Positions 20,583-30,459 of a DNA stretch of 64,000 bases are shown here, piece by piece; positions within the stretch are counted from its first letter, which is position 1; each line of letters starts with the position of its first letter. This DNA comes from Janthinobacterium sp. 344 (GTDB lineage: Bacteria > Pseudomonadota > Gammaproteobacteria > Burkholderiales > Burkholderiaceae_D): NCBI RefSeq assembly GCF_900112025.1, contig NZ_FOKL01000003.1, forward strand, positions 434,001 to 498,000. The letters run 5' to 3'. A model generated the notes under the pieces. That model was not told where the DNA came from. It did not search any database and was given only the letters and a program-made list of their open reading frames with translations. A program made the translations under genes and the position numbers.

Positions 20583-20595
20583 GTCTCGTTCCAGA

Positions 20596-23500
20596 TCAGG
20601 AAAGCGCGGCAGGCACAGGCGCCTCCAGCCACTCCAGCAATTGCCGCAGCACGGCCACGGCGCGCGCGAATTCAAAGTCGTCGATGGCGCCGGCCAGCGC
20701 CTGCAGGCGCTGCTGCTGGCCATGCGGCGCCAGCATGGCGGCGATCCGCGCCATCAGCGCGTCGTCGAGCTGGCCGCCTTCCAGGCTGGCGATGGCTTGC
20801 CGCAGCACGCTGCCGGCGGCGGCGCCGTCAAGCGGCGCGGCCACATCCGGCGTGGCGCCGGACTGCGCCGGCACGCCCTCTTCCAGTTCGCCGGCCAGCG
20901 CCATGAAGGCGGCACCCAGCTGCACCAGCAATTCGGTGACGGGCAGCTGGCGCGCGATGGCTTGCTCGATGCGCCCCAGCAGGCTCTCGACCTGCACCAG
21001 GCACAGGTTGCCGGCCGCGCCCTTGATACGGTGCAGCAGATGGCCGGCCACGCTGCTGCCGCCCCGTTCCAGCTCGGCCGCCAGCATGGCGGCGCAATCA
21101 CCATTCGCCTGCACGAAACGCGCGATGGCGCGCTGCAAGGTCGCGCGCCCGCCCCACAGGGCGATGCCGCGCTGCCAGTCGACCTGCCCGGAGCCGGCCC
21201 GCGCCGCCGCGCCGGACGCCGGGGGCGGCATGGCCACGGCGATATCGAGCAGGCGGGCGATTTCCGCCGTCAGCTTGTGCATCTCCAGCGGCTTCGAGGC
21301 GAAGCCGTTCATGCCGGCCGTCTGCGCGGCGCGCCGGTCCTGTTCCAGCACGCTGGCCGTCAGGGCGATGATGGGCGTCGCCTTGAGGCCCTGCTCGCGC
21401 TCGTGCACGCGGATCAGGCGCGCCGCCTCCAGGCCGTCCATGCGCGGCATCTGGACGTCCATCAGCACGATGTCGAAACTGCCCTTGCCAAACTCGCGCA
21501 CGGCGCTCTCGCCATCGCCGGCCGTGATCACCTGGTGGCCGGCCGCGCCCAGGCTGATCAGCAGCAGCTCGACGTTCTGCGGCACGTCGTCGGCCGCCAG
21601 GATGCGCAGCGGCGGCAAGGCCACCGCCGGCTGCTCGCTGCGGCGCGCCACGGCCTTGCCCGGCGCCAGCGGCAGCAGCACGTGGAACACGCTGCCCACG
21701 CCCAGCGTGCTTTCCACCGTGATGGTGCCTCCCATCAGTTCGACCAGCTGCAGCGAAATCGTCGTGCCCAGGCCCGTGCCGCCAAAGCGTCGGCTCATCG
21801 ACGAATCGGCCTGCGTGAATGGCGCGAAGATCTTGTCCAGGCGGTCGGCGGGAATGCCGATGCCCGTGTCATGCACGGCGATGTGCACCTGCTCGCCCTG
21901 CATGCCGACCGCCACGCGCACATGCCCCACTTCCGTGAACTTGACGGCGTTGCCGATCAAATTCGTCAGCACCTGCTGTATGCGGCGCGCGTCGCCGAGG
22001 AAGAACTGGCCCATGCCCGGGTCAATGTCGACATGCAGCACCAGCTCGCGCGCATGCGCCGTGATGCGCAGCGACGCGGCCACGTGGTCGACCAGGTCCG
22101 GCAGCGAAAAGTCCACCAGTTCCAGCTCGGTGGCGCCCTTTTCCAGCTTGGCCGTGTCGAGGATGTCGTTGAGCAGCTCCAGCAGCGAGCGCGCCGACTG
22201 GCGCACCGTGCCCAGGTGGCGGCGCTGCAGGCTGTCCAGGGCCGTCCCCAGGAGCACTTCCGTGAAGCCGATGATGGCGTTCATTGGCGTGCGGATTTCA
22301 TGGCTCATGTTGGCCAGGAAGCTGGTCTTCGATTCGGCGGCCAGCTCGGCGCGGTCTTTCGCCGCGCGCAGGTTTTCCTGCATGGCGCGCCGTTCGCTCA
22401 CGTCGGTGGCCAGCTTGACCACCTTGAACGGCTTGCCGTCCGTGTTGAAGATCGGGTTGTACGAAGCCTGTATCCACACTTCCTTGCCATCCTTGCCGAT
22501 GCGCTTGTACTCGCCCGCGTTGAACTCGCCATGCGCCAGCTGCTGCCAGAAGGCGCCGTAGGCGGGCGACGTCACGTATGCCGGCTCGCAGAATATGCTG
22601 TGGTGCAGGCCCAGCACGTCCTCCAGCCGGTAGCCGACCAGGTCGAGGAAATTCTGGTTGGCTGCCAGGATACGGCCCTGCAGGTCGAATTCCATGACCG
22701 CCAGCGCGCGCGAGATGGCCGTCACCTTGCCTTCGTATTCGGCGTTGCGCAACTCGCTTTCCGTGATGTCGAGGATGACGCCGTCGATCCAGCGCACCAC
22801 GCCGTCGTTATCGAGCACGGGGCCGCTGCTTTCGCGCACCCAGCGCTCGCGCCCGTCGCGGTGGATCATGCGGTAGACGTTCTCGAAGTCGCGCTTGTCA
22901 TTGGCCGCCTGCACGCAGGTGTCGTTGACGCGCTGGCGGTCGTCAGGGTGCACCAGGTCAAACACGTGGACACGGCCTTCGATGAAGTCCTGCGGCATCC
23001 AGCCCGTCAGGTTGAAGACGGCGTCGCTGATGAAGATCATCTTCCACTCGGGCGCAAAGCTGCAGTGGAAGGAGACGCCGGGGATGTTGCGGATCAGGGT
23101 GCGGTACTGACGCTCGCTGTCCTTCAGCGCCTGCTCCATGTTGCGCGACGAGCGCATGTCCGTGACAAACGCCACGAACAGGGGCTGGCCCGGCGTCTCG
23201 ATCTTGCCGATCGCCACGCGCATGGGCAGGACGGCGCCGTCCCGGTGGCAACCATCGAGTTCGCGGCCCGTGTCGAGGATGCGCGAAGTGCCCGTTTCCA
23301 GGTAGTCGCGCAGATAACCGAGGTACCGGGCCGCGTCGGCAGGCTGCAGCAGCATGCTGGCGTCGCGGCCCACGATATCGGCTTCGCGCCAGCCGAACAG
23401 CGCTTCGGCGGCCGGATTGAAGGAGCGTACCTTGCCCTGGCCATCGATGGTGATCAGGCCATCGGCAGCCGTGTCGACGATGGCGCGCAGGCGCGATTCG

Positions 23501-24300
23501 CTGGCATTCGCATGGCGCAGCAGCTGGCGGTAGCGCAGCAGGCCATTCGCGGCGGCCACGAAGACGGTCAGGGTAACGGTGATCAGGGCCACGGCCAGCG
23601 CCACGAACGACGCCTGCACGGTGATGGTGTTCTCGCCCATGGTCGGCGTGCCGGAAAAGCGCGCCGCCAGCATGCCCGTGTAATGCATGCCGGAGATGGC
23701 CAGGCCCATCACCACGCTGCTGACCAGCAGCGAAGCGAGCGGGCTCAGCCGCACGCGCAAGGCGTTCAGGCCAAAGCGTATCCACAGCGCCAGCATGGCC
23801 ATGGCGACGGCCACCAGCAGCGACAAGGCGAACAGCCACGGCTGATAATGCAGGGTCAGCGAGGTTTGCATGGCGGCCATGCCGCTGTAGTGCATGGAAC
23901 CGATGCCCAGGCCCACCAGCACGCCGCCCACCGCCAGCTGGCGCCAGCTGATGCGCGGGCGCGCCAGCAGGTGCAGCGCCACCCACGACGCCGCCACGCC
24001 TGGCAGCATCGACAGCAGGGTCAGGCCGGGGTCGAACGAGACGCGCGTGCAGATGTCGAAGGCCAGCATGCCGATGAAGTGCATCGACCAGATGCCGCCG
24101 CCGAGGGCGATGGCGCCCGTGACGATGGCCGTCTGGCGCTGGAAGCCGCGCTCGCTGCTGCGCGCCATGCCGGCGATCTGCAGGGCCATGAACGAGGCAA
24201 AGATGGCGATGCCGATGGAAAACAGCACCAGCCAGTAATCATGCGTGCCATAGATGTAGGGCAGCGCAGTGTCGGAGACGTCAAACATGGAACTTAACAT
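20596..24300 (-). CDS. MHYT-PAS hybrid histidine kinase with receiver and Hpt
   Basis: 1234 aa. The N-terminal ~250 residues form a seven-helix MHYT membrane sensor (SMHFIGM, SMHYSGM and SMHYTGM-like repeats), a proposed copper-linked sensor of diatomic gases. Three PAS domains follow (about 290, 420 and 555), then HisKA with FLANMSHEIRTPMNAIIG, an ATPase (NAVKFTE, DTGIGIP, GTGLGTTIS), a receiver (DIVLMDVQMPRMDG) and a C-terminal Hpt domain with HRIKGAAGN. It can run a full internal phosphorelay ending on the HD-GYP regulator 13 bases downstream. An alternative ATG lies four codons inside. The last ~100 residues are a second, degraded helical module. Confidence 0.88.
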   Translation of the reverse strand: MLSSMFDVSDTALPYIYGTHDYWLVLFSIGIAIFASFMALQIAGMARSSERGFQRQTAIVTGAIALGGGIWSMHFIGMLAFDICTRVSFDPGLTLLSMLPGVAASWVALHLLARPRISWRQLAVGGVLVGLGIGSMHYSGMAAMQTSLTLHYQPWLFALSLLVAVAMAMLALWIRFGLNALRVRLSPLASLLVSSVVMGLAISGMHYTGMLAARFSGTPTMGENTITVQASFVALAVALITVTLTVFVAAANGLLRYRQLLRHANASESRLRAIVDTAADGLITIDGQGKVRSFNPAAEALFGWREADIVGRDASMLLQPADAARYLGYLRDYLETGTSRILDTGRELDGCHRDGAVLPMRVAIGKIETPGQPLFVAFVTDMRSSRNMEQALKDSERQYRTLIRNIPGVSFHCSFAPEWKMIFISDAVFNLTGWMPQDFIEGRVHVFDLVHPDDRQRVNDTCVQAANDKRDFENVYRMIHRDGRERWVRESSGPVLDNDGVVRWIDGVILDITESELRNAEYEGKVTAISRALAVMEFDLQGRILAANQNFLDLVGYRLEDVLGLHHSIFCEPAYVTSPAYGAFWQQLAHGEFNAGEYKRIGKDGKEVWIQASYNPIFNTDGKPFKVVKLATDVSERRAMQENLRAAKDRAELAAESKTSFLANMSHEIRTPMNAIIGFTEVLLGTALDSLQRRHLGTVRQSARSLLELLNDILDTAKLEKGATELELVDFSLPDLVDHVAASLRITAHARELVLHVDIDPGMGQFFLGDARRIQQVLTNLIGNAVKFTEVGHVRVAVGMQGEQVHIAVHDTGIGIPADRLDKIFAPFTQADSSMSRRFGGTGLGTTISLQLVELMGGTITVESTLGVGSVFHVLLPLAPGKAVARRSEQPAVALPPLRILAADDVPQNVELLLISLGAAGHQVITAGDGESAVREFGKGSFDIVLMDVQMPRMDGLEAARLIRVHEREQGLKATPIIALTASVLEQDRRAAQTAGMNGFASKPLEMHKLTAEIARLLDIAVAMPPPASGAAARAGSGQVDWQRGIALWGGRATLQRAIARFVQANGDCAAMLAAELERGGSSVAGHLLHRIKGAAGNLCLVQVESLLGRIEQAIARQLPVTELLVQLGAAFMALAGELEEGVPAQSGATPDVAAPLDGAAAGSVLRQAIASLEGGQLDDALMARIAAMLAPHGQQQRLQALAGAIDDFEFARAVAVLRQLLEWLEAPVPAALS

Positions 24301-24674
24301 ACGGTCGTGGCATAAGTAGGGTGAAAACGGACGTCGCAAAACATGACGGCGCACCGCGCGCCGGCGCCAGGCTTTTACCAAAGCGGCAACACAGCGGAAA
24401 TGACAACGGTAGCAGTCGACCAGGGCAAGGCTCGGTCATCACGCCCGCGCCTGCCGCGCGGGGGAAAGGTGCTATTTCAGACAGAAAAAGCGGATTGCGG
24501 TCAAACTCTGGCGCGGATTTCTGGCCGCCAGCGTGACGATGATTTTTTCAAGAGTCATGAGTATAGTTGCTTTACGAAAATATTCATAGGACTTCAGCAA
24601 TACAATTGCCACAAAGAACATATTCCGCGGCCATCCTGCGACACTTGCCCGTCGCCGGCCTTGGCGCACCGCCG
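24301..24674. other. 374-base intergenic region, no gene recognised
   Basis: Lies between the divergently placed N-terminus of the MHYT kinase gene and the end of the GNAT gene. The right half is AT-rich. I found no convincing ORF, RNA fold, terminator or riboswitch. The kinase promoter should be at its left end. Confidence 0.4.
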
Positions 24675-25142
24675 TCACGCCGGCGCGCGCACCGCCATCA
24701 TCTCGCCATCCGGGTCGATGCCCGTTTCGACAAAGCCGGCGGAAGCGTACAGTTGCCGCGCCAGTTGATTGTCCGGCGCGTAATACAGCGCCACCCGGGC
24801 CGCGCCGCGCGCCCGCATGTCGGCCAGCAGCAGGTCCAGCGCCCGGCGGCCATGGCCCTGCCCCTGGCTGCCGGCGGCGATCATCAGCCGGTACAGCACG
24901 TGGGTATCCTGCCGGCCTGCGGGGCCCGGTTCCGCATACAGGGCAAAGCCGACCAGCACCTCGCCGGCGTGGATGGCGCGCGCATGCATATGGGCGTGCC
25001 CCGCAGCCATGGCCAGCGAATCGGCATTGCTGGCGATAAAGCCTTGCTGCGCTGCCTGCGGCGCCAGCGCGCGCACCGCATCGATATTGGCCGCATCGAC
25101 GGGACGCAGCGACAGGCATGGCACGCCCAGCCGCGCCGGCAT
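24675..25142 (-). CDS. GNAT-family N-acetyltransferase
   Basis: 155 aa. A GNAT fold with the acetyl-CoA binding segment LMIAAGSQGQGHGRRALDLLLADM (Q-x-x-G-x-G) and C-terminal YYAPDNQLARQLYASAGFVETG. It resembles spermidine/diamine-type acetyltransferases, but the substrate cannot be set from sequence. The ATG shares one base with the stop of the preceding NTF2-like gene, so translation is coupled. Confidence 0.8.
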   Translation of the reverse strand: MPARLGVPCLSLRPVDAANIDAVRALAPQAAQQGFIASNADSLAMAAGHAHMHARAIHAGEVLVGFALYAEPGPAGRQDTHVLYRLMIAAGSQGQGHGRRALDLLLADMRARGAARVALYYAPDNQLARQLYASAGFVETGIDPDGEMMAVRAPA

Positions 25143-25627
25143 TATTTATTCTCGCGGTGACCGTAGCTGAGCACGCGCGTCATTTGCCAGCCTGCGGGAT
25201 TGTGCTTCCAGATGATGGTGAAATCGGCCAGGCCGTCGCAACTGCCTGTATCAAACTGGCAAAAGCGGTGCGCGCCCTGCTCGATGGCGCCAAAGTCCTT
25301 GATGGGATAGACACGCTGGGAGCCGGCGACAATTTCGCGGCGGAACTTGCCGCACACATGTTGTTGCGTGTTGGCCAGCATGGCGTCGCGGTTCCACGTG
25401 ACGCCGCCCTGGTCGTGATAAAACTCCACGTCGGGGGCAAAGTACGTGGCGTGCTCCTGCAGGCGTCCCGCTTCGGCACAGTGATTGAAGGCATCGAATG
25501 CCTTGGCGTCCAGCGCCACGATGGTCGCTTCCAGGGTGGGCTCGGCGGCGCTGGCGGGCATGGCAAAGGCGGAGCCGGCAAGCACGGCGCACACGGACAG
25601 GAAGGGACGAGGCAAGCAAAAACGCAT
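25142..25627 (-). CDS. Exported NTF2-like (DUF4440/SnoaL) protein
   Basis: 161 aa with a signal peptide ending near ASA-AEP (residue ~27). The mature part has an NTF2-like cone fold pattern: AFDAFNHCAEAGRLQEHATYFAPDVEFYHDQGG, as in ketosteroid-isomerase-like DUF4440 proteins. Several cysteines could form disulfides in the periplasm. Enzymatic role unknown. Coupled to the GNAT gene by a one-base overlap. Confidence 0.7.
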   Translation of the reverse strand: MRFCLPRPFLSVCAVLAGSAFAMPASAAEPTLEATIVALDAKAFDAFNHCAEAGRLQEHATYFAPDVEFYHDQGGVTWNRDAMLANTQQHVCGKFRREIVAGSQRVYPIKDFGAIEQGAHRFCQFDTGSCDGLADFTIIWKHNPAGWQMTRVLSYGHRENK

Positions 25628-25687
25628 GGCATTTCCTTTTTACCGGCGGTTCAAGGAGCCGGCTCCCGCCCATCATAGCATCGCCGT

Positions 25688-26341
25688 TCAAGCCTGCGGC
25701 CAGCCTGCGCGGATGGCGCCGGATTGCTGACCGGGCGCGCCGGCCGTCTCGCCGACAGGGACAGCGGCCAGCTTACAGCGGCGGCGCAGTTCTTCCTTGA
25801 TTTGCAGCAACGACCAGCGCTGCGGCATGCGCAAGTCCAGGCCCACCACGCGGATCAGCGGATAGTCGGCCAGGGTCGTGTGCAGCAGCATTTCCACGCG
25901 CGCCATGGGCGGCGCGCCCCGGTAGACTTGCTGCACGCCCCCATGCGCGACCAGCTCCAGCCGGCGCAATTGCGCCAAATCAAGCTGCACCGTCTTGTCC
26001 CAGCCCGGCAAGCGCCGTGCCTGGCGCCGCAAGTGCAGGCCAGCGTCGTCGAATGCGACATGGAAGAGAAAATTGCGCCCTGGAAATACGACCAGGCCGG
26101 CGATCCAGGCAGGCAGCGCCAGCGCGCCGAGCAGCACGGCCTCGCCCGCATACGCCGCGTCGCGCCAGACGGCTTGCGCGACAACACCCAGGATCAGCGC
26201 GCAGCCGGCCAGCAGCACGCTGCGCCACAGCATGGGGCGCGCATTGGCCAGCAGCGCCGCCTGGGCCGCCGCGTCCTCGGCGGGCGAAAAACAGATCCAC
26301 TCGGCGCGCGCCTGCAGCGCCGATGCGGCGCTGCCGCTCAA
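25688..26341 (-). CDS. Hypothetical membrane protein
   Basis: About 217 aa if started at TTG 26341, which overlaps the stop of the SseB-like gene (TTGA); the frame is open upstream but there it is the shadow of that gene. Two adjacent membrane helices are visible (LWRSVLLAGCALILGVVAQAV and VLLGALALPAWIAGLVVF), then a soluble ~120-residue basic/beta region. No family recognised. The start is uncertain. Confidence 0.5.
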   Translation of the reverse strand: MSGSAASALQARAEWICFSPAEDAAAQAALLANARPMLWRSVLLAGCALILGVVAQAVWRDAAYAGEAVLLGALALPAWIAGLVVFPGRNFLFHVAFDDAGLHLRRQARRLPGWDKTVQLDLAQLRRLELVAHGGVQQVYRGAPPMARVEMLLHTTLADYPLIRVVGLDLRMPQRWSLLQIKEELRRRCKLAAVPVGETAGAPGQQSGAIRAGWPQA

Positions 26342-26706
26342 GCGGCCATGGCTGGCATGCGGCGGAACCACGCCAGCTGCTCGCGCGTGAGGTAATTCGC
26401 GCCATCGCCATGCAGCAGGACGATCTCGACCTCGGAGGGAATCGATGCGATCAACTGCGCCCCCGTCACGGGAATCTTTGGAAACGCGATGCCCGCCAGG
26501 AAAGCCGGGTCTTCCGCCACCGTCACGCACTGACGCTCGGGATTCGGCGACGGCACGAGGAACAGGTCGATCTGCTCGCTTTGTCCGCCGATAACGACGT
26601 GCAATTGCGCGGCCAGCAGCTCTGGCAGGATCAGCTCGATGTTGTTCTGCGCGCGCGATTGCTGGAAAGCGTTTTTCAGGGGCGTAAGGACGGGTGTCGC
26701 GGACAT
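26338..26706 (-). CDS. SseB-like protein
   Basis: 122 aa, soluble, no signal. The N-terminal TPLKNAFQQSRAQNNIELILPELLAAQLHVV resembles the SseB N-terminal domain (enhanced serine sensitivity family). Function unknown. Overlaps the downstream membrane protein gene by four bases. Confidence 0.55.
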   Translation of the reverse strand: MSATPVLTPLKNAFQQSRAQNNIELILPELLAAQLHVVIGGQSEQIDLFLVPSPNPERQCVTVAEDPAFLAGIAFPKIPVTGAQLIASIPSEVEIVLLHGDGANYLTREQLAWFRRMPAMAA

Positions 26707-26792
26707 GGGAAGCGTGAAAAAGTGGGGACGGCGGCAGTGTAGCAGAGGCGCCGCAAAGGGCGCGCTCCGCTACGCGCCTCCGCTACCCGCCC

Positions 26793-29288
26793 TTACATCT
26801 TGTAGTTCAGCGACACCAGCACGCTGCGCGGCGCGCCATAGCGCTCCAGGCCGCCCGACCAGGCATAGCCGAGCGCCTGGTAGTAGCGGCGATCGAACAG
26901 GTTCTCCACATTCACGCGCAATTGAAGCTGCTCGCTGAGGCGGTAGCCTGCCGTCAGGCCGACGAGCGCGTAGCCGCCCTGCCGCGTCAGGTAGCCCGTA
27001 TCGCGGCGGTAGATCTGGTCCTGCGCGTACACGGAGCCGCCCACGTTCCAGCGCGCCAGGCTGCCGCCCAGCTGCACGTTCGTCAACAGCTTGAACAGCT
27101 GCTTCGGCTCGTCGGTGGCGATGCGCTGGCCGATATTCGCCGCCACGCTGTCCTGCGTGTACTTGGCCAGCACATAGGTGTAGCCGCCGCTGATCTGCCA
27201 TCCCGGCAAGGGCGAACCGCCAAGCTGCAAGTCGATGCCTTCGCTGTTTACCTGCCCCGCCGCGCGGGCGCAATAGATGGCCCCGCCCGTGGGACAATTC
27301 TGCTCGTCGGCCATGGCGCGGTTGTTTTGCTTGATGCGGAACACGGCGCCGCTGGCATTGAGCCTGCCGCCGAAATACTCGCCCTTGACGCCCACTTCCA
27401 GGTTGGTGCCGCTCAGCGGCGGCAAGGTATTGCCGCTGGCATCGAGCGAACTTTGCGGCTCGAAAATCTGCGTGCCGCTCGCATACACGGAATGGTGCCG
27501 GTCGACGTCGTAGACGAGGCCCGCATAGGGCGTGAATTTCGCCTTTTCCGTCAGGCTGCGGCGCCAGACGGGATGGGTGGCATACCAGCCCGTGACATCC
27601 TGCGCGTACCAGCCGAAGCGCCCGCCCAGTACCAGGCGCAGCGGATCGGCCAGGCTGAAATTGCCAGCCGCATACAGGCCCTTCTCGTTCGTCTTGCGGC
27701 CCCAGTTGTAGGGCTCGAACGCCGTGCCGTGCATCGGGTAGGCGTAGGGATTCCAGTGGCGGATGTCGATCACGCGCGTGCCGGCGCCCTCCCAGCTCTG
27801 GCCCGCGTCGGAATCGTCGTGGCGGTAGCTGGCGCCCACGATGACGTCATGCTGGCGGCCGAACCAGGTGACGGGACCGCTCAGGCGCCAGTCCGCCACC
27901 ACCTGTTGCGTGCCGTACTTCCAGCCGGTTTCCGACTGGCTGAAGCGGTAGACTTCATCATCGATGCGGCTGTTGGTGGTGTTGCGCGTCGACGAGGAGG
28001 CATCGATGCGCGTGATGGCGAAGCGGCTGCGCCAGCCCTGCGCCAGCCGCGTTTCCAGGTCGGCGAAGACGACGTTGTTGTCGCGCTTCTGGAACGAGTC
28101 GGCATTGTTCAGGAACGTCGAGCGTGGCAATGGCATGTGACGGCCATCGGCAAAGGTGGGCAAGCCGACAAACACGCCATCCGTGCGGCTGTGCTGGCGC
28201 GAAAAACCGATGCCGGCCGTCGTCGACGGCGTCAGGTCCGCTTCCACGATCGCATACACGGTGCCGTTCCGATTCTTGACGACGTCGACGAAACTGTCGC
28301 TGTCGCGCCAGCTGGCCGCCACCCGGCCGCGCACGCTGCCCGATTCATTCAGCGCGTTGCCAGCGTCCACGGTCAATTGCCGGTCCTGCCAGCTGCCCAG
28401 GTGGGCGGACAGGTTCAGCAGCGGCGTGGCCGTGGGACGCTTGCGCAGCAGGTTGATGCTGCCCGAGGGCGCGCCCGCGCCTTCCATCAGGCCCGTGGCG
28501 CCGCGCACCACTTCCACGCGGTCATACATCAGCATGTCGGCGGACACGTTGCGTTCATTAAAACCCGTGACATCGAGCGGCAAGCCATCGACGTTGACGT
28601 GGCTCAGGGCAAAGCCGCGCGCGAAATACGTGGTTTCCTGGTCGGACACGCCCTGCGACTTGCCATAGATGCCAGGCGTGGCGCGCGCCACGTCCTGCAA
28701 GGTCGTCAGGTCAAAGTCTTCCATTTGCTGGCGCGAAATAATGCTCACCGTTTGCGGTGTGTGGCGCTGCGACAGGTTCAAGCCCGTGGCCGTCGACATA
28801 TTGCGCGCCGTATACAGGCCCGTGCCTTCCGTGGCGCGGTCGGCTTCGGCGCTGACGACGACGGCCGGCATGCTGGCCAGGCCGCCATCGGCCGTGCTGG
28901 CAGTGATCTTGCGCAACAGGTAATTGCCATTGCCGCCATCGCTCACTTCCAGCCCGCTGCCTTGCAGCAATGTTTGCAGGCCGGCCATGACGCCATGGCG
29001 GCCCTGCAAGCCCGGCGTCGCCAGGCCGTCGAGCGCCACGCCCTGCGTCGACAGGTTGACGCCGGCGGCGATGGCGAACGAGGACAGCGCATTGCGCAGG
29101 CTGCCGGCGGGGATATGGTAGTCGCGCACGCCGTCCGCCTCGCTGGCCTGGGCCGCCAGTGCCATGGGCGGCAAACTGGCGCCGGCGGCGCCCACGGCGA
29201 GGAACAGGAGCAGCGCGGCGCGCACGGCGCCCGTGGTCGGATGGAGCGTCAATCGTGCTGGTGCAAAAATACGGTGCTGCAAAGCCAT
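26793..29288 (-). CDS. TonB-dependent siderophore receptor (FecA/FpvA-type)
   Basis: 831 aa. A signal peptide is followed by an STN signalling domain (~50-130: YHIPAGSLRNALSSFAIAAGVNLS), a plug domain (TPQTVSIISRQQMEDF; TYFARGFALSHVNVDGLPLD; RVEVVRGATGLMEGAGAPSG) and a 22-strand barrel ending in VLVSLNYKM. The STN domain lets the receptor signal to a FecR-type anti-sigma factor, which is encoded just upstream with its FecI sigma factor. The ATG at 29288 was chosen because the long open extension upstream has no signal peptide. The substrate is probably a ferric hydroxamate or other siderophore; its identity is unknown. Confidence 0.92.
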   Translation of the reverse strand: MALQHRIFAPARLTLHPTTGAVRAALLLFLAVGAAGASLPPMALAAQASEADGVRDYHIPAGSLRNALSSFAIAAGVNLSTQGVALDGLATPGLQGRHGVMAGLQTLLQGSGLEVSDGGNGNYLLRKITASTADGGLASMPAVVVSAEADRATEGTGLYTARNMSTATGLNLSQRHTPQTVSIISRQQMEDFDLTTLQDVARATPGIYGKSQGVSDQETTYFARGFALSHVNVDGLPLDVTGFNERNVSADMLMYDRVEVVRGATGLMEGAGAPSGSINLLRKRPTATPLLNLSAHLGSWQDRQLTVDAGNALNESGSVRGRVAASWRDSDSFVDVVKNRNGTVYAIVEADLTPSTTAGIGFSRQHSRTDGVFVGLPTFADGRHMPLPRSTFLNNADSFQKRDNNVVFADLETRLAQGWRSRFAITRIDASSSTRNTTNSRIDDEVYRFSQSETGWKYGTQQVVADWRLSGPVTWFGRQHDVIVGASYRHDDSDAGQSWEGAGTRVIDIRHWNPYAYPMHGTAFEPYNWGRKTNEKGLYAAGNFSLADPLRLVLGGRFGWYAQDVTGWYATHPVWRRSLTEKAKFTPYAGLVYDVDRHHSVYASGTQIFEPQSSLDASGNTLPPLSGTNLEVGVKGEYFGGRLNASGAVFRIKQNNRAMADEQNCPTGGAIYCARAAGQVNSEGIDLQLGGSPLPGWQISGGYTYVLAKYTQDSVAANIGQRIATDEPKQLFKLLTNVQLGGSLARWNVGGSVYAQDQIYRRDTGYLTRQGGYALVGLTAGYRLSEQLQLRVNVENLFDRRYYQALGYAWSGGLERYGAPRSVLVSLNYKM

Positions 29289-29485
29289 GGCTACCCTTTC
29301 GGTGGTTCGGATGATTCCTTCTCTACCTTGTATGACGAAGGACGCCGCAAAAAGGGACAGGCAAGCTGGAAATAATGCGCAGGCCGGCTTGGCGGGGCAA
29401 GGCCGCGCGTCAGCCGACAAGCCCAGCCAGCGCCACGTTGACCATCGACGCGACCAGACAGACGCACACGTCAGCACATGCCGGC

Positions 29486-30451
29486 TCAAGCCGCCTCGAC
29501 GCTGATCCAGTAGCGGGTGCGGCGTGTCATGCGTATCGGCAGGGAATGCTGCAGCAAGGCGAGGATCTTCTCCGGGTCCTGCAACTGGAAGATGCCATCG
29601 ACGGGCATGGCCGCCAGCGCCGGATCGCAGCGGATCACGCCGTAGCGATAGCGCGCCACGGACTCCAGCACCTCGCCCAGCGGCATGCGCTCGGCGATCA
29701 GCACGCCCTGCAGCCACGCGCCCGCATGCGGCGCCAGCGGCGTCAGGGGGGAAACAGCCGTGTCGTCGAAGCTGCCCTGCTGCCCCGCATTCACCAGGCG
29801 CAAGGCCTGCGGCGCCTGGGCCGGCTGAATCTCGACAGCGCCCTGGCTGACGCCCACCTGCGTGCGCGGCGCCAGCAAGCTGCCGCCGTGGCGCACGCTG
29901 AAGTGCGTGCCCAGCGCGCGCACGACGCCATTGCGGCTGTGCACGAGGAAGGGGCGCGCCGGCGTGAGCAGGTCAGGCGCCGTGCCGACGTGCAGCTCGC
30001 CCGCATGCAGCACGATGGCGCGCGCCTTCGCATCGACATGCACGTCGATGGCCGTATCCGTGTTGAGCACCAGTTGCGTGCCATCGGGCAAGTTGATGTG
30101 GCGAATCTCGCCCCTGGCCGTGCGGATGGTGGCGCGCCACGCCAGCCACGGCGCCGACTGGCTGGCCAGCCACAGCGCGGGTCCCGCCACGATCAGCCCG
30201 GCCAAGCCAAGCACCAGGGCGCGCCGCTGCGGCGCGCGCGGCGTCTCCTCGGCCGCCTGGCGCAAGGCGGGCGGCACGCTGGCCAGGGTGCTGCACACCA
30301 GCTCGGCCCGCTGCCACGCCGCCTCATGCGCAGGGTCGCCGGCGCGCCAGGCCTGGAACGCCAGCTGCTCGTCCGGCTTCAAGGCGCCCGCATGCAGGCG
30401 CACCAGCCATTGCGCCGCCTCGCGGGCGGCGCGCGGGTCGACGATCACCAT
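29486..30451 (-). CDS. fecR: FecR-family anti-sigma/sigma regulator
   Basis: 321 aa from ATG 30451; a GTG four codons earlier overlaps the fecI stop (GTGA) and is an equal candidate. The cytoplasmic N-terminus has the DUF4880-type sequence AAQWLVRLHAGALKPDEQLAFQAWRAGDPAHEAAWQR, then one membrane helix (~85-105) and a periplasmic FecR domain (TARGEIRHINLPDGTQLVLNTDT) with a C-terminal STN-binding tail. It relays receptor occupancy to the FecI sigma factor. Confidence 0.9.
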   Translation of the reverse strand: MVIVDPRAAREAAQWLVRLHAGALKPDEQLAFQAWRAGDPAHEAAWQRAELVCSTLASVPPALRQAAEETPRAPQRRALVLGLAGLIVAGPALWLASQSAPWLAWRATIRTARGEIRHINLPDGTQLVLNTDTAIDVHVDAKARAIVLHAGELHVGTAPDLLTPARPFLVHSRNGVVRALGTHFSVRHGGSLLAPRTQVGVSQGAVEIQPAQAPQALRLVNAGQQGSFDDTAVSPLTPLAPHAGAWLQGVLIAERMPLGEVLESVARYRYGVIRCDPALAAMPVDGIFQLQDPEKILALLQHSLPIRMTRRTRYWISVEAA

Positions 30452-30459
30452 CCCCGCGT

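Noticed and set aside
20527-24297. 1256-codon open frame on the plus strand opposite the MHYT kinase gene
   Set aside because: It mirrors the kinase gene codon for codon; high third-position GC opens the antisense frame. No recognisable domain, and the kinase strand has complete domains.
24301-24540. Possible c-di-GMP riboswitch before the MHYT kinase or in the plus direction
   Set aside because: Some GGTAGCAG-like pieces, but the conserved GEMM core and pairing are absent.
26760-26790. Short tandem repeat GTAGCGGAG past the receptor gene
   Set aside because: Only two imperfect copies in a GC-rich stretch; no function suggested and could be chance.
26922-29375. 817-codon plus-strand frame opposite the TonB receptor
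   Set aside because: Shadow of the receptor gene, no domain, no ribosome site.
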